Of a stretch of DNA of 8,188 bases, positions 6,532 to 8,188 are shown piece after piece. The stretch covers positions 1 through 8,188 of the forward strand of contig DAOVZP010000053.1 in NCBI GenBank assembly GCA_030635045.1, given 5' to 3'. Position numbers and translations under genes: made by a program. How positions within the stretch are numbered: position 1 is the first letter of the stretch; each line of letters begins with the position of its first letter. Below the pieces are notes generated by a model. That model worked only from the letters and a program-made list of their open reading frames with translations. It searched no databases and was not told where the DNA came from. The stretch is from Bacteroidota bacterium. GTDB taxonomy: Bacteria; Bacteroidota; Bacteroidia; Bacteroidales; B18-G4.

Positions 6532-8187
6532 TTATTTCAGTCCTATAGAAGTAGGGCCCTGCCTGAAGGTAATATCAACAGGGATGTTGGAACGGTTAAG
6601 CCGGGAGAGGTCAGCCTGCAGGTCCGGAGGGATCATAGCTGCTTCTTCTACCCATACTTTTGCGGCCTCATAATCACCATTACCCTGAATTAACAGGATC
6701 TTTTGCATCAGGCTTACCATGGCAAGCTGCATCTTCTCGAAATTAACAGTATAGGTTCCATCTTCATTAATAGTAAATACTTCCTGTTCTTTAAAATAGT
6801 TGAATCGCATCATATTGGCTTTGCCGTGAGAGCTGGCTGCCCCAAAACGGCTTGACCGGAAAATACCTGCAAAGAAAGTCACATAATTATCCATAGCCTC
6901 TCCTTCGGTAAGTTCACCCATCTCGTAGAGTTTAGTCACCAGGTAAAGTCCCATAATATCAGCCTTTCCTTCTTCTATGGCCGAATATTGTTCTTTCAGG
7001 GCTTCTCTTGCAGTACCCTTACCATTCAGGGTGTTTTTAATTCCCATAGCGTGTCCCACCTCATGGAACATGGTATTTTCGAAAAAGGCGGTAAAGGTGA
7101 CATACTTACGCTGATCAGGATCGATAAGAAGTTCTGATATAGGCAAAAGGATCTTATCGAATTTGGCCTTCATGGCATTTTTCAACTGTAGTTTGCGTGA
7201 GCCATATTTTACATGTACCTCCTCGTCATTGGGAAGGTTGATGGCAATAGTTTTGCTTCCGGCATTGCAATCACCGGCGTAATAGATCACATCATAAGCA
7301 TTCATGTCGGCCTTGCTGCCCGGAACATCTTTTTTGTATTCATCGTCGACAGGCAGGCCTTTTTGCAGATCCGGCAGCATAGCTGAGAACTTCTCCAGCT
7401 TTTTACTCCATTCAACATCTTTAAGTAGAATAAAAGACTCATAAGCAGCCTTGTAGCCAAACAGGGCATCCTCATAGTTTTCGATGGCACCTACTACAAA
7501 GTCAATATTGGTATTTTGCATTTCCATCCAGGCAAAATCACTTGGCTGGTAATTGTCTGATACCAGGGCTTCGGCACGCAACTCAAGATATTTTTTCAGA
7601 CCGGGGTCTTCGGCAAGCGCTGCCGCCTCCTTTAACAGGCCTGAAGCCTCATGAAGTTCACATGAATAAGCTTCATGGTACCACACTGTTTTAAGCGAAC
7701 CATTTTCATCCCTTCTTATCAGGGTGTACAGGCTGGTTTTATTCGGATCATCAAATGTCTCAAACTCCTCTTTTGTCATGTCGGCAGGGTAAAAATTTGC
7801 ACCCATGGGCTTTTCCCCGACACCTGCAATAAATGGCTTATTGTTATTCAGCCTGTCCCAGGGCCCATAATTGATTCTTGCAAACCTCTTGGTGTTCTTA
7901 TCAGCTATGGCAGGAATAAAATCGGCCTTTCCACCAATAGTTTGTTGCCAGAACAAACCATCCATAATTCGGGCTACCTTATATAAGATGGTCACGATCT
8001 CTACTTCTTCTTCGCAAAGGTGAGAAATGTCGGCAGTTAGCTCAAAAGGAGCGTAAATGGCCAGGCGTTCATTCACATATTCTGTTGAAGATGCCTCAAA
8101 GGCCTTTTTGGATGGAATAAGCGTTTGTTTGTCATTATACTTTTTACAGGATTCTTTCTGCTGGCATGATATTGTAATTATACCAAT
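6532..8187 (-). CDS. M49-like (dipeptidyl peptidase III family) zinc peptidase lipoprotein, 5' partial
   Basis: The frame is open to the right edge of the window, so the gene starts beyond it. The visible N-terminus (IGIITISCQQKES) reads as the end of a lipoprotein signal with the acylated Cys at 8164-8166. The GTG at 8076 lies 30 residues into the mature protein and is not the start. Counting that Cys as 1, the mature protein has 544 residues. HEVGH (368-372; bases 7051-7065) supplies two zinc ligands and the catalytic Glu, and EEGKAD (398-403) supplies the third ligand. The order HExxH then EExxAD is typical of M49, but the first motif is the five-residue bacterial form, not the six-residue HExxGH of classical DPP III, and only 26 residues separate the ligands. 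SSHGKANMMRFNYF (445-458) probably holds the conserved transition-state His (447). The expected role is release of dipeptides from short peptides at the membrane. Relatives are sometimes mislabelled dihydrofolate reductase; nothing here resembles that fold. It is the upstream gene of an operon with the S46 peptidase. Confidence 0.88.
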   Translation of the reverse strand: MGIITISCQQKESCKKYNDKQTLIPSKKAFEASSTEYVNERLAIYAPFELTADISHLCEEEVEIVTILYKVARIMDGLFWQQTIGGKADFIPAIADKNTKRFARINYGPWDRLNNNKPFIAGVGEKPMGANFYPADMTKEEFETFDDPNKTSLYTLIRRDENGSLKTVWYHEAYSCELHEASGLLKEAAALAEDPGLKKYLELRAEALVSDNYQPSDFAWMEMQNTNIDFVVGAIENYEDALFGYKAAYESFILLKDVEWSKKLEKFSAMLPDLQKGLPVDDEYKKDVPGSKADMNAYDVIYYAGDCNAGSKTIAINLPNDEEVHVKYGSRKLQLKNAMKAKFDKILLPISELLIDPDQRKYVTFTAFFENTMFHEVGHAMGIKNTLNGKGTAREALKEQYSAIEEGKADIMGLYLVTKLYEMGELTEGEAMDNYVTFFAGIFRSSRFGAASSHGKANMMRFNYFKEQEVFTINEDGTYTVNFEKMQLAMVSLMQKILLIQGNGDYEAAKVWVEEAAMIPPDLQADLSRLNRSNIPVDITFRQGPTSIGLK

Positions 8188-8188
8188 A

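Noticed and set aside
8074..8076. GTG as start of the M49-like gene
   Set aside because: The frame continues without stop to the right edge and encodes a lipoprotein signal end, so the GTG is internal.
6532..8187. Dihydrofolate reductase label sometimes given to relatives
   Set aside because: There is no nucleotide-binding pattern of that enzyme. The HEVGH and EEGKAD motifs and the lipoprotein signal point to an M49-type zinc peptidase.

Overview
The window looks like a stretch of a Bacteroidota chromosome, probably a protein-degrading member of the Bacteroidales/Marinilabiliales type. Four things point there. Two proteins carry C-terminal type IX secretion (T9SS) type A sorting domains, a system confined to the Bacteroidota/FCB lineage. 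A Bacteroidota-type promoter (TTG...TAnnTTTG) is visible. Start codons lack clear Shine-Dalgarno sequences. An S46 dipeptidyl peptidase sits beside an M49-like lipoprotein peptidase. Assignment below phylum level is inference.

Left half (plus strand): a 5'-truncated T9SS cargo gene (from before base 1 to 1015) carries a non-catalytic GATase1/ThuA-like domain. Nine bases later comes a small two-helix membrane protein (1025-1249). A clear intrinsic terminator (1348-1380) closes this unit. A new promoter (1420-1450) then drives a large secreted beta-propeller protein with Asp-box repeats and its own T9SS sorting domain (ATG at 1477, stop at 4197). The longer reading frame that opens at TTG 1420 is rejected because that TTG is the promoter's -33 box.

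Centre: a perfect 30-base palindrome with A and T tracts (4196-4239) lies between convergent genes and should terminate transcription from both sides.

Right half (minus strand): a two-gene operon read right to left. First is an M49-like (dipeptidyl peptidase III family) zinc peptidase lipoprotein that runs off the right edge. After a 23-base gap comes a periplasmic S46 dipeptidyl peptidase of the DPP7 type: the triad His96/Asp232/Ser664 is intact, and Gly682 sits where DPP11 has Arg. Together they probably trim imported or surface-generated oligopeptides into dipeptides in the envelope.

The region is compact. I see no tRNA, rRNA, CRISPR array, insertion sequence or phage gene. No gap exceeds about 230 bases without a gene, and I found no convincing novel system. 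The points most worth following are the start-site correction, the paired serine and metallo dipeptidyl peptidases, and the compact HExxH form of the M49 enzyme.
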